From Bacillota bacterium (GTDB lineage Bacteria; Bacillota; Clostridia; Oscillospirales; Acutalibacteraceae), in the NCBI GenBank assembly GCA_023412715.1, contig JAEZCC010000013.1, forward strand, positions 18,577 through 82,576: a DNA stretch of 64,000 bases, written 5' to 3'. The position numbers and the translations under genes were made by a program. Below, in pieces: positions 55,467-63,959 of the stretch (position 1 is the stretch's first letter; each line of letters starts with the position of its first letter). The notes beneath the pieces were generated by a model. The model saw nothing but the letters and a program-made list of their open reading frames with translations, was not told where the DNA came from and did not search any database.

Positions 55467-56255
55467 TCAGACCTTCTTGCAGAAAGGCCGGCGCGCGGCG
55501 GGTTCCGCGGCGCGGCCCGCGGTTTTTCGCTTCAGGAACCGCGCAGTCTCAAGCGGAAGATACAGGACCGCCCATACGGCGAGCAGCAGCAGGAACATGC
55601 CGAAAATATAGCCGGGATTCCCGAACCACTGCACAAACAGCAGAAACGGCTGGGCCGCGGGCGGCGTGCTGATGAACATGAAATTGGTACCGAGCGCCCG
55701 GTTGACCAGCGCCACCAGAGGGCACGCGGCCAGAAGGAACAGCAGGCACCAGGGCAGGCTCCGCGCGCTGGGGCGCAGGTCGCCGCCCGCGACAAGCATC
55801 AGCGGGTAAATGAACAGAAGGGCGTGGATGAGGAAACACTGGAGCGTCGCGACGTTCCAGATGGGGTAGAACGTCCAGGCCGGGAAGGCGAGGGCCATCA
55901 CCGCACCCGGCATGCACAGGCTGTAAAGCAGCTCCCCCGTGACTCGGCCGGGCCGGCAGGCGTGCAGAAGCGAGATGTAGATTGCCATGCCGCACAGGTG
56001 CAGCGGCAGGAACTCGTAGCTGAACACGCCGGAAATGATAAAATACACGTCTTTGAAAAGATCCAGCGCCACCATCGACCAGCAGAAGGCATACCCGATC
56101 CGCCTGCGCCCCCGCGCGGAGAGCTTCCGGTAGCCCGCGGCGCAGATCGCCGCCGCGGCCGCAATTGCGGCCAGCCATGCAATATGCTGCGGGCCGAACA
56201 TGCGGAAGCCGGCGTCTTCCGGCAGGTTGCTGATTACAAAAAAGTATCGGAACAT
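55467..56255 (-). CDS. YwaF/TIGR02206 family integral membrane protein
   Basis: A 262-aa protein with about seven hydrophobic helices. FGPQHIAWLAAIAAAAAI, FLPLHLCGMAIYISLLHA and ALVNRALGTNFMFISTPPAAQP match the YwaF family, in which LPLHxC and NxxxGxNYxFxxxKP are characteristic. Function unknown. The start is uncertain: ATG at 56255 is chosen, while a TTG at 56288 lies within the only good Shine-Dalgarno sequence. Confidence 0.82.
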   Translation of the reverse strand: MFRYFFVISNLPEDAGFRMFGPQHIAWLAAIAAAAAICAAGYRKLSARGRRRIGYAFCWSMVALDLFKDVYFIISGVFSYEFLPLHLCGMAIYISLLHACRPGRVTGELLYSLCMPGAVMALAFPAWTFYPIWNVATLQCFLIHALLFIYPLMLVAGGDLRPSARSLPWCLLFLLAACPLVALVNRALGTNFMFISTPPAAQPFLLFVQWFGNPGYIFGMFLLLLAVWAVLYLPLETARFLKRKTAGRAAEPAARRPFCKKV

Positions 56256-56370
56256 CTCTCGTCGCGCCCTTTCGGAGATCTCCTTCAAAAATCGCTTCCG
56301 GCATCATTCTACCACCGGCCGCGGGCGAATTCAAACCGTTTTCGGGGAGCGGCGGCTTTTCCTGACAGGA

Positions 56371-56405
56371 AAAAACGGAATGCCTCGGCGGCACTCCGTT
56401 TTTCC
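56371..56405. terminator. glnN terminator
   Basis: On the minus strand ACGGAGTGCC pairs with GGCATTCCGT (one G-T), then TTTTTT. It lies 47 bp past the glutamine synthetase stop and can work in both directions. The ~115 bp between it and the membrane protein gene carry nothing else evident. Confidence 0.82.
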
Positions 56406-56451
56406 GTTTTACATTTATATAGGAGGATAAATAGAAAAACTCTGTAATCGG

Positions 56452-58539
56452 TCAGACGACGCTGAACAGCAGTTCCCCGTAAGTCGGGTACGGCCAGTAT
56501 TTGGAACCGACCAGCAGCTCGATTTTGTCCGCCGGCTTGCGCGTCTTTTCCATCAGGGCGAAAACCGTGCCGCGGTAATACCTCGCGGCCTCAAGCACGT
56601 TCCCGGACTGCGGAGCGGCGGCGACGGCTTCGTCCAGCCCGCCGTAATCCGCGTACAGCTCGGAAGAAAGGGCAGAGAGCTTTTTCAGCAGCTCTTCTTC
56701 AAAGCCCGCGTCTATGCCGGCCTGTTTTTTGGCCCGCACGGTCCGCGCCAGGTCGCCTTCATAGGCCGCGGCGGCCGGCAGAATGTCCTTGCTGATCATG
56801 TCCAGCATGGTCAGCGCTTCGATGTTGATCTGCTTGTAGTAATTCTCGAGCTCAATCTCGTAGCGCGCGTGAATCTCTACGCTGGAAAGGACGCCGTGCC
56901 TCTCGAACAGCCTGATATTGTCGTCCTTGATATAATACGGCAGCGCGTCCACCGTGCTGTGCAGGTTCAGCAGGCCGCGCTTTGCGGCCTCGTCGACCCA
57001 CTCGGGCGCATAGTTGTTGCCGTTGAAAATGATGCGGCCGTGGTCGTGGATGGTGTCCTTGACAAGCCGGTTGAGGGCGGCCTTGAAGTCGTCCGTCTTT
57101 TCCAGTTCGTCGGCAAACTGCGACAGCTCGTCGGCAACGATGGTGTTCAGCATCATGTTCGGGCAGGCGAGGGATTCCGTGGAGGCCACCATGCGGAACT
57201 CGAACTTGTTGCCGGTAAAGGCGAACGGCGAGGTGCGGTTGCGGTCGGTCGTGTCCTTCGGGAAGCGCGGCAGGATGTCGCTGCCGATTTCCATAAACGT
57301 CCTGTCCTTCTGGACGTACGGCTTGCCGCTTTCGATGGAATCGAGGATGGCGGAGAGCTCGTCGCCCACGAACATGGAAACGATGGCCGGCGGCGCCTCG
57401 TTGGCGCCGAGGCGGTGGTCGTTGCCCGCGCTCGCGACGGAGATGCGCAGCAGATCGGAATGCTCGTCGACGGCCTTGATGACCGCCGCGAGGAACAGCA
57501 GGAACTGCGCGTTCTGACGCGGGGAATCGCCGGGCTCCAGCAGGTTTTCTCCGACGTCGGTCGACATGCTCCAGTTGTTGTGCTTGCCGCTGCCGTTGAT
57601 GCCGTCGAACGGCTTCTCATGCAGCAGGCAGGTCAGGCCGTGCCTTGTGGCGACCTTCTTCATCATCTCCATGACAAGCTGGTTGTGGTCCGTGGCCACG
57701 TTGCTCGTGGTAAAGATGGGAGCCAGCTCGTGCTGGGACGGCGCGACCTCGTTGTGCTCGGTCTTCGCGAGGATACCGAGCTTCCAGAGCTCCTGGTTCA
57801 GGTCATCCATAAAAGCCGCGACGCGCGGCTTGATGACGCCGAAGTAATGGTCCTCCATCTCCTGGCCCTTCGGCGGCTTGGCGCCGAACAGGGTGCGGCC
57901 GGTGTAGACGAGGTCCCTGCGCTTTTCATACATCGCCTTGTCGATGAGGAAATACTCCTGCTCCGGGCCGACCGTGGTGATGACGCGCCTCGCCTCTGTG
58001 TTGCCGAACAGGCGCAGGATGCGCATGGCCTGCTTGCTGATGGCGTCCATCGAGCGCAGCAGAGGGGTCTTCTTGTCGAGCGCCTCGCCGCCATAAGAGC
58101 AGAACGCCGTGGGAATGCACAGCGCCTTCTCTTTAATGAAAGCGTCGCTCGTGGGGTCCCACGCGGTATAGCCGCGTGCCTCGAACGTGGCGCGCAGGCC
58201 GCCCGAAGGGAAGCTCGACGCGTCCGGCTCGCCCTTGATCAGCTCTTTGCCGGAAAATTCCATCAGCACCTTGCCGCTGCCGACCGGCGTGATGAAGCTG
58301 TCGTGCTTTTCCGCCGTGATGCCGGTCATGGGCTGAAACCAGTGGGTGAAATGGGTCGCCCCTTTTTCGAGGGCCCATTCCTTCATGGTGTTGGCGACAA
58401 CGTCGGCCACCTTCGGGTCGAGCGGCTTGCCGCGTTCCCGCGTTTCTTTCAGCGCCTTGTAGGTCGCTTTCGGAAGACGCTCTTTCATGACGGTGTCGTT
58501 GAATACCAGACTGCCAAACAACTCGGGGACACTGCTCAT
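56452..58539 (-). CDS. glnN: Type III glutamine synthetase
   Basis: ATP-dependent synthesis of glutamine from glutamate and ammonium. At 695 aa it has the size of GSIII, much larger than GSI (~450). Landmarks: SFPSGGLRATFEARGYTAWDPTS and PTAFCSYGGEALDKKTPLLRS in the GSIII-specific N-terminus, GPEQEYFLID and KTEHNEVAPSQHELAP with metal ligands, HEKPFDGINGSGKHNNWSM with the catalytic NGSGxHxNxS, and GNDHRLGANEAPPAIVS for the phosphate and glutamate sites. The start ATG has AGGGAGTG upstream. Its leader contains an attenuator. It faces the glutamate synthase operon on the other strand, so the GS/GOGAT cycle is encoded as a unit. Confidence 0.97.
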   Translation of the reverse strand: MSSVPELFGSLVFNDTVMKERLPKATYKALKETRERGKPLDPKVADVVANTMKEWALEKGATHFTHWFQPMTGITAEKHDSFITPVGSGKVLMEFSGKELIKGEPDASSFPSGGLRATFEARGYTAWDPTSDAFIKEKALCIPTAFCSYGGEALDKKTPLLRSMDAISKQAMRILRLFGNTEARRVITTVGPEQEYFLIDKAMYEKRRDLVYTGRTLFGAKPPKGQEMEDHYFGVIKPRVAAFMDDLNQELWKLGILAKTEHNEVAPSQHELAPIFTTSNVATDHNQLVMEMMKKVATRHGLTCLLHEKPFDGINGSGKHNNWSMSTDVGENLLEPGDSPRQNAQFLLFLAAVIKAVDEHSDLLRISVASAGNDHRLGANEAPPAIVSMFVGDELSAILDSIESGKPYVQKDRTFMEIGSDILPRFPKDTTDRNRTSPFAFTGNKFEFRMVASTESLACPNMMLNTIVADELSQFADELEKTDDFKAALNRLVKDTIHDHGRIIFNGNNYAPEWVDEAAKRGLLNLHSTVDALPYYIKDDNIRLFERHGVLSSVEIHARYEIELENYYKQINIEALTMLDMISKDILPAAAAYEGDLARTVRAKKQAGIDAGFEEELLKKLSALSSELYADYGGLDEAVAAAPQSGNVLEAARYYRGTVFALMEKTRKPADKIELLVGSKYWPYPTYGELLFSVV

Positions 58540-58573
58540 CTGAAATCCACTCCCTATACAAATGTAAACCCAT

Positions 58574-58631
58574 AAAAATAAAAAAAGAAAGTGCCGTAAG
58601 GCATATGATAGCCTTACAGCACCCTTGCTGT
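58574..58631 (-). promoter_or_regulatory. Attenuator in the glnN leader: terminator with competing hairpin
   Basis: In the minus-strand transcript, GTGCTGTAAGGC (58,622-58,611) pairs over 12 bp with GCCTTACGGCAC (58,602-58,591, one G-U) and is followed by a U-rich run (58,590-58,574), an intrinsic terminator about 12 nt after the predicted start. Just before it, ACAGC (58,631-58,627) can pair with GCTGT (58,620-58,616) around the six-base loop AAGGGT. The two structures share GTGCTGT, so only one can form. The hexaloop has A at position 1 and G at position 4, as in RNA targets of ANTAR antiterminators. Confidence 0.75.
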
Positions 58632-58640
58632 ATGTTTTTT

Positions 58641-58669
58641 ATTATATGATTGTGCGGGCGAAAAGTCAA
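58641..58669 (-). promoter_or_regulatory. glnN promoter
   Basis: On the minus strand TTGACT (58,664-58,669) and TATAAT (58,641-58,646) are separated by 17 bases. Predicted start is about 58,634, about 95 nt before the glnN ATG. Confidence 0.78.
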
Positions 58670-58703
58670 TAGCGAAAAATTGTTGCAATTATTTAAGTTC
58701 TGC

Positions 58704-58724
58704 ATTGCAGATTTTGTCTGCAAT
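58704..58724. promoter_or_regulatory. Inverted repeat ATTGCAGA-N5-TCTGCAAT
   Basis: A perfect 8-bp inverted repeat with a five-base gap, located 35 bp upstream of the glnN -35 box and about 65 bp upstream of the glutamate synthase -35 box. Position fits an activator or nitrogen-regulator site; it may also be a hairpin. No regulator was identified. Confidence 0.5.
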
Positions 58725-58787
58725 CCCCGGATTTACCATATTATTTTATAATTGATGCATGTTTGTGCTTAAAATGATGCAAAAGTA

Positions 58788-58817
58788 TTGACTTTACATG
58801 ATAAACATTATATCATG
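58788..58817 (+). promoter_or_regulatory. Glutamate synthase operon promoter with overlapping palindrome
   Basis: TTGACT (58,788-58,793) and TATCAT (58,811-58,816) are 17 bases apart. The spacer and -10 box form a perfect inverted repeat CATGATA-N7-TATCATG (58,797-58,817), which is a typical repressor operator. The leader to the first gene is about 140 nt. Confidence 0.62.
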
Positions 58818-58961
58818 AAAAAACGTAAAATCATAATATAATTGATTCTATTCCATTAAAAATGTAACCGTTCCGGAAAATCCGAAAATATGGAATCCAT
58901 TTTTACCCGGCTTCCCAACAAGGCCGGGATCGGTTGCAGATGCAGGGAGGCCTGTCTTTTT

Positions 58962-60056
58962 ATGCAATATGAGGGAGAAACAAGGATCCCTTCGGGGTGC
59001 GCCATCTCGGGGATCTTTTCGCGCGACGGCACAAAGCGCAGCGGCGGGGACATCATCCGCTCCATCGCCCCGATGCACGACCGTTCCAACGGCCTCGGGG
59101 GCGGCTTTGCGGCCTACGGCATTTACCCCAAGCAGAAGGATCTTTACGCGTTCCACGTCTTTTACGACAGCCCGCGCGCGAAGGACGAGTGCGAGCACAT
59201 CATCAACTCCAGCTTCGACGTGTCCGTCGCGGAGCGCATCCCGACCCGGCGCATCCCCGAGATCACCGACGAGCCGGCCATCTGGCGCTATTTCGGCCTG
59301 CCGTACGCGAGCCTGCTCGACGAGACGGGCCTTGACGAACGGGAGTTCGTCGCGCGCTTCGTGATGAAGGTCAACACGGAGGTGCGCGGCGCCTATGTGT
59401 TCAGCAGCGGCAAAAACATGGGTGTCTTCAAGGCCGTGGGCTTTCCCGAGGACGTGGGCCGCTTTTACCGCCTCGAGGAATACGAGGGTTACTGCTGGAC
59501 GGCGCACGGCCGCTACCCGACGAACACGCCGGGCTGGTGGGGCGGCGCGCATCCGTTCGCGCTGCTCGACTACTCCGTGGTACATAACGGGGAGATTTCT
59601 TCCTACGACGCGAACCGGCGCTTCATCGAGATGTTCGGCTACAACTGCACGCTGCTGACCGACACTGAGGTTATCACCTACATCATCGACTACCTCAACC
59701 GCAGGCAGGGCCTCTCCCTCAAAGAGACGGCCGACGTCATCGCCGCGCCGTTCTGGAACGAACTCGCCTACCTGCCGCAGGAACAGCGGGCGTACTACAC
59801 GTATCTGCGCAACGTGTTCTCGAGCCTGCTCATCACCGGGCCGTTCTCCATCCTGCTGGGCTACACCGGCGGCATGATGGCCCTGAACGACAGGCTGAAG
59901 CTGCGCAGCATGGTCGTGGGCGAAAAGGGAAACACCGTGTATGTGGCGAGTGAAGAGTGCGCCATCCGTACCATAGAACCGGACCTCGACAAATTGTGGT
60001 CGCCGCGCGGCGGCCAGCCGGTCGTCGTCACGCTGAACGAGGGGGTGAAGCTCTGA
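58962..60056 (+). CDS. Glutamate synthase, class II glutamine amidotransferase subunit
   Basis: A 364-aa Ntn-hydrolase that releases ammonia from glutamine for glutamate synthase. The nucleophile is probably the Cys in SGCAISGIFSRDG near residue 14, exposed after removal of a short propeptide. GHGRYPTNTPGWWGGAHPF-type sequence (AHGRYPTNTPGWW) and VVHNGEISSYDANRRFIEMFGYNCTLLTDTEVITYIIDYL are the GATase class II motifs. In ordinary bacterial GltB this domain is fused to the rest; here it is a separate subunit as in archaea and many anaerobes. AGGGAGG precedes ATG 58962. Its stop overlaps the next start. Confidence 0.88.
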   Translation: MQYEGETRIPSGCAISGIFSRDGTKRSGGDIIRSIAPMHDRSNGLGGGFAAYGIYPKQKDLYAFHVFYDSPRAKDECEHIINSSFDVSVAERIPTRRIPEITDEPAIWRYFGLPYASLLDETGLDEREFVARFVMKVNTEVRGAYVFSSGKNMGVFKAVGFPEDVGRFYRLEEYEGYCWTAHGRYPTNTPGWWGGAHPFALLDYSVVHNGEISSYDANRRFIEMFGYNCTLLTDTEVITYIIDYLNRRQGLSLKETADVIAAPFWNELAYLPQEQRAYYTYLRNVFSSLLITGPFSILLGYTGGMMALNDRLKLRSMVVGEKGNTVYVASEECAIRTIEPDLDKLWSPRGGQPVVVTLNEGVKL

Positions 60057-61564
60057 TGGGCGTCAATTACAATGTTCCGGAATACGAGGTCGTGCGCGAC
60101 CCGCAGCGCTGCATCGCCTGCCGCGTGTGCGAGCGCCAGTGCGCGAACGAGGTGCATTCCTACGACCCCGAGACCGGCAAGATGAAGAGCGACGAGTCGA
60201 AGTGCGTCAACTGCCACCGCTGCGTCTCGCTGTGCCCGACCCACGCGCTCAAGATCGTTAAAAACGACGACACCTACCGCGTGAACGCGCAGTGGACGAA
60301 CGACACCATCGGCGAAATCTACCGCCAGGCCGAGACCGGCGGCATGCTGCTCTCTTCCATGGGCAACCCGAAGCCTTACCCCATTTACTGGGACAAAATG
60401 CTCATCAACGCCTCGCAGGTGACGAATCCCTCCATCGACCCGCTGCGCGAGCCGATGGAGACGAAAACCTTCCTCGGCAAGAAGCCCGACCATATCGAGC
60501 GCGGCCCCGACGGAAAAATCAGGACCGACAACCTGCCCCCGCAGCTCAAGCTGGAAGTGCCCATCATGTTCTCCGCCATGAGCTACGGCTCCATCAGCTA
60601 CAACGCGCACGAAAGCCTCGCGAGGGCGGCGCAGGAGCTCGGCACCTACTACAACACCGGCGAGGGCGGCCTGCACGAGGATTTTTACAAATACGGAAAA
60701 AACACCATCGTTCAGGTCGCGTCCGGGCGGTTCGGCGTGCATAAAGGCTACCTCGACGCCGGCGCGGCGATCGAAATCAAGATCGGCCAGGGCGCAAAGC
60801 CCGGCATCGGCGGGCATCTGCCCGGCGCGAAAATCGTGGGCGACGTCTCGCGCACGCGCATGATTCCGGAGGGCAGCGACGCCATTTCCCCGGCCCCGCA
60901 CCACGACATCTATTCCATCGAGGATCTGCGGCAGCTCGTCTACTCGCTTAAAGAGGCCACGGAGTACAAAAAGCCCGTCATCGTGAAGATTGCGGCGGTG
61001 CACAACGTGGCGGCCATCGCGAGCGGCATCGCCCGCAGCGGCGCCGACATCATCGCCATCGACGGCTTCCGCGGCGGCACCGGCGCGGCGCCCACGCGCA
61101 TCCGCGACAACGTGGGCATCCCCATCGAGCTGGCCCTCGCGGCCGTGGACGAACGCCTGCGGCAGGAGAAGATCCGCAGCAACGTCTCGCTCGTCGTGGG
61201 CGGCAGCATCCGCAGCTCGGCGGACGTGGTGAAAGCCATCGCCCTCGGCGCGGACGCGGTCTACATTGCGACGGCGGCGCTGCTGGCGCTCGGCTGCCAC
61301 CTGTGCCGCACCTGCCAGACCGGCAAGTGCAACTGGGGCATCGCGACGCAGCGGCCCGACCTCGTGAAGCGCCTGAACCCCGACGTCGGCTCCAGGCGCC
61401 TGGTGAACCTCGTCTCCGCGTGGCAGCACGAGATTATGGAGATGATGGGCGGCATGGGCATCAATTCCATCGAGGCCCTTCGCGGCAACCGGTTGATGCT
61501 GCGCGGCGTCGGCCTCAACGAAAAAGAGCTTGAGATCCTCGGAATCAAGCATGCGGGGGAATGA
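60056..61564 (+). CDS. Glutamate synthase, FMN synthase subunit with N-terminal ferredoxin domain
   Basis: A 502-aa subunit. Residues ~15-70 hold two [4Fe-4S] motifs (CIACRVCERQC and CVNCHRCVSLCP). The rest is the FMN-binding TIM-barrel of GltB: SAMSYGSISYNAHESLARAAQELGTYYNTGEGG, GAKPGIGGHLPGAK, AIDGFRGGTGAAP and a 3Fe-4S type CHLCRTCQTGKCNWGIATQ. It makes glutamate from 2-oxoglutarate and ammonia. The ATG shares one base with the TGA of the amidotransferase gene (TGATG), so translation is coupled. Confidence 0.92.
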   Translation: MGVNYNVPEYEVVRDPQRCIACRVCERQCANEVHSYDPETGKMKSDESKCVNCHRCVSLCPTHALKIVKNDDTYRVNAQWTNDTIGEIYRQAETGGMLLSSMGNPKPYPIYWDKMLINASQVTNPSIDPLREPMETKTFLGKKPDHIERGPDGKIRTDNLPPQLKLEVPIMFSAMSYGSISYNAHESLARAAQELGTYYNTGEGGLHEDFYKYGKNTIVQVASGRFGVHKGYLDAGAAIEIKIGQGAKPGIGGHLPGAKIVGDVSRTRMIPEGSDAISPAPHHDIYSIEDLRQLVYSLKEATEYKKPVIVKIAAVHNVAAIASGIARSGADIIAIDGFRGGTGAAPTRIRDNVGIPIELALAAVDERLRQEKIRSNVSLVVGGSIRSSADVVKAIALGADAVYIATAALLALGCHLCRTCQTGKCNWGIATQRPDLVKRLNPDVGSRRLVNLVSAWQHEIMEMMGGMGINSIEALRGNRLMLRGVGLNEKELEILGIKHAGE

Positions 61565-61567
61565 GCG

Positions 61568-61999
61568 ATGAAACGTGTCTATGTGAATGAAAAATGGTGC
61601 CTGGGGTGCCATCTTTGCGAATACAACTGCGCGTTCGCGAACTCCGGCGAAACCGACATGGTGAGGGCCCTGCAGAACGTGACCATCCACCCGCGCATCC
61701 GCGTCGAGGGCGACAATAAAATCAGCTTTGCCGTCCAGTGCCGCCACTGCGACGACCCCCTGTGCGTCAAGAGCTGCATCTCCGGCGCCATGAGCGCGCA
61801 CGACGGCGTGGTGCACTGCGACACCGACAAATGCGTCGGGTGCCTCACGTGCGTGCTGGTCTGCCCCTACGGCGCGGTCATGCCCGCGCCGGACGGCGGC
61901 GTGATTCAGAAATGCGAATTATGCACCAACAACAGCTTCGGGGAGCCGGCCTGCGTGAAAGGCTGCCCGAACAACGCCATTGTGTTTGAAGAGAGGTGA
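61568..61999 (+). CDS. 4Fe-4S ferredoxin-type electron transfer subunit
   Basis: A 143-aa protein with four Cys clusters of the DmsB/HycB type: CLGCHLCEYNC, CRHCDDPLCVKSC, CVGCLTCVLVCP and CELCTNNSFGEPACVKGCP. It would carry electrons between the flavoprotein and the synthase subunit. It starts four bases after the previous stop and its end overlaps the next gene. Confidence 0.88.
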   Translation: MKRVYVNEKWCLGCHLCEYNCAFANSGETDMVRALQNVTIHPRIRVEGDNKISFAVQCRHCDDPLCVKSCISGAMSAHDGVVHCDTDKCVGCLTCVLVCPYGAVMPAPDGGVIQKCELCTNNSFGEPACVKGCPNNAIVFEER

Positions 62000-62004
62000 G
62001 CGCG

Positions 62005-63237
62005 TTGAATTATGTGATTATCGGCAACTCCGCCGCGGCGGTCGGCTGCATCGAGGGCATCCGCTCGGTCGACAGGGAGGGCGGCATTACGGTCGTTTCA
62101 GACGAACCGTACCACGTGTACGCGCGCCCGCTGATTTCGTACCTTTTATACGGCAAAACGGACGAAGAGCGCATGAAATACCGCCCGGACGACTTTTACA
62201 AGAAGAACGGCGTCAAAATCATCCTCGGCGTAAGGGCCGAAAAAGTCGATTACGGCCGTAAGGCCGTTCAGCTTGCCGGCGGCGATTCGATCCCGTTCGA
62301 CAGGCTGCTCATCGCGACCGGCTCGCGGCCGTTCGTGCCGCCGATGGAGGGCCTCGACGGCGTTGAAAAGAAGTTCAGCTTCATGACGCTAGACGACGCG
62401 AAAGCGCTGGGAAAAGCCGTCACAAAGACCTCGCGCGTGCTCATCATCGGCGCGGGGCTGATCGGCCTCAAATGCGCCGAGGGCATCCGCGATCGGGCCG
62501 GTTCCATCGAGGTCGTCGACCTCGCCGACCGCATCCTGCCCAGCATTCTCGACGAAGAGGGCTCTGCCATGGTGCAGAAATACATTGAGTCGAAGGGCAT
62601 CCGGTTCCACCTCGGGGACAGCGTGGAGAAGTTCAGTCCGAACGGCGCGCTGCTGAAAAGCGGAAAACAGCTTTCGTTCGACGTGCTGGTCGTCGCCGTA
62701 GGCGTACGGCCGAACACGCAGCTCGCGGCGGACATCGGCTGCAAAATCGGGCGCGGCATCGCTATCGACGAACGCTCCGCGACCAGCCTGCCAAACGTCT
62801 GGGCGGCGGGCGACTGCTGCGAATGCCTCGACATTGCGGACGGCAAAGAGCGCATCCTTGCCATTCTGCCGAACGCCTATCTGCAGGGCGAGACCGCCGG
62901 GGTGAATATGGCGGGCGGCGACAAACGCTTCGACAACGCCATCCCCATGAACGCCATCGGGTTTTTCGGCCTGCACGTCATCACGGCGGGCTCCTATGAC
63001 GGCGAAGCGTGGGTGCATAAATCGGAGCAGGATTACAAGAAGCTCGTGACGAAGGACAATCTGCTCAAAGGCTTCATCCTCATCGGGAACGTCGCACGCG
63101 CCGGTATTTACACCTCGCTCATCCGAGAGCGGACGCCGCTCGATACAATCGACTACGAGCTCATCCGGGAAAAGCCGCAGCTGATGGCCTTTACGCGGGA
63201 AAACCGCGCAGTCCGTCTGGGAGGTGCGAAATCATGA
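62005..63237 (+). CDS. NAD(P)/FAD-dependent oxidoreductase of the glutamate synthase complex
   Basis: A 410-aa flavoprotein of the pyridine nucleotide-disulphide reductase class I. FAD motif YVIIGNSAAAVGCIEGIR, NAD motif VLIIGAGLIGLKCAEGI, and the C-terminal FAD motif PNVWAAGDCCECLD are clear. It probably supplies reducing power to the ferredoxin subunit. Start TTG 62005 is favoured by AGAGAGGTGA upstream; a GTG at 61996 is an alternative. Confidence 0.88.
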   Translation: MNYVIIGNSAAAVGCIEGIRSVDREGGITVVSDEPYHVYARPLISYLLYGKTDEERMKYRPDDFYKKNGVKIILGVRAEKVDYGRKAVQLAGGDSIPFDRLLIATGSRPFVPPMEGLDGVEKKFSFMTLDDAKALGKAVTKTSRVLIIGAGLIGLKCAEGIRDRAGSIEVVDLADRILPSILDEEGSAMVQKYIESKGIRFHLGDSVEKFSPNGALLKSGKQLSFDVLVVAVGVRPNTQLAADIGCKIGRGIAIDERSATSLPNVWAAGDCCECLDIADGKERILAILPNAYLQGETAGVNMAGGDKRFDNAIPMNAIGFFGLHVITAGSYDGEAWVHKSEQDYKKLVTKDNLLKGFILIGNVARAGIYTSLIRERTPLDTIDYELIREKPQLMAFTRENRAVRLGGAKS

Positions 63238-63959
63238 CGCATATCGACGCGAAAGACAAATATTTCAAGGCGCTGAACGAAGAGATCCGCGCCGCCGCCG
63301 ACGCGGACCTGACCGTCGACAACCTGATGGGTCAGCGATACATCGGCGCCGGAATCGGCGGGAAGAACCTGTTCCTTCACGGCGTGCCGGGCAACGACCT
63401 CGGCTGCTACCTGAACGGCGGAACCATCCGCGTCGACGGCAACGCGCAGGATCAGACGGGCGACACCATGAACGCCGGGGCCATCCTCGTCGACGGCTCC
63501 AGCGGCGACGCGACCGGCTACGCCATGCGCGGCGGCAAAATCTTCGTGCGCGGCAACGCCGGGTACCGCGTGGGCATCCACATGAAGGCGTACAAAGAGC
63601 AGCAGCCGGTCATCGTCGTCGGCGGCGAGACCGGCAGCTTTCTCGGCGAATACCAGGCCGGCGGCACCATCATCGTGCTGGGGCTGCGCTCCGGCGGGAA
63701 AGCTCCCGTGGGCAACCTGTGCTGCGCGGGGATGCACGGCGGGCGCATGCTCCTGCGCTGCCGCGAGCTTCCGCCGGACCTGCCGACGCAGGTGAGCGCT
63801 TCGCCCGCGTCGCCCGAGGACCTCGCGTCCATCGGCGGATATCTCGGCGATTTCTGCAAAACATTCGGCATCGAAAAGGAACCGGTCTTCAGCGTCCCCT
63901 TCTTTATGATTACGCCGAATACGAAAAATCCGTACAAATCGCTTTACACCTTCAATTGA
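63234..63959 (+). CDS. Glutamate synthase GXGXG domain subunit
   Basis: A 241-aa subunit built from the right-handed beta-helix of GltB alpha subunit: DLTVDNLMGQRYIGAGIGGKNLFLHGVPGNDLGCYLNGGTIRVDGNAQDQTGDTMNAGAILVDG and GGKIFVRGNAGYRVGIHMK, with repeated GxxxGxxG turns. In fused glutamate synthases it is the C-terminal ~200 residues; here it is separate. It starts overlapping the oxidoreductase stop by four bases. The remaining 41 bp to the window end hold no feature. Confidence 0.9.
   Translation: MTHIDAKDKYFKALNEEIRAAADADLTVDNLMGQRYIGAGIGGKNLFLHGVPGNDLGCYLNGGTIRVDGNAQDQTGDTMNAGAILVDGSSGDATGYAMRGGKIFVRGNAGYRVGIHMKAYKEQQPVIVVGGETGSFLGEYQAGGTIIVLGLRSGGKAPVGNLCCAGMHGGRMLLRCRELPPDLPTQVSASPASPEDLASIGGYLGDFCKTFGIEKEPVFSVPFFMITPNTKNPYKSLYTFN

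Larger units (their letters stand above)
58540..58961. other. Divergent control region of the GS/GOGAT genes
   Basis: 422 AT-rich bases between glnN and the glutamate synthase operon, holding one promoter per direction, a leader attenuator for glnN, and two perfect inverted repeats (58,704-58,724 and 58,797-58,817). The second one overlaps the plus-strand promoter. Confidence 0.8.

Noticed and set aside
58850..58900. Possible hairpins (ATTCCAT/ATGGAAT and ATGG/CCAT plus T-run) in the glutamate synthase leader
   Set aside because: Stems of four to seven pairs with long or minimal loops are too weak to claim a terminator or riboswitch.
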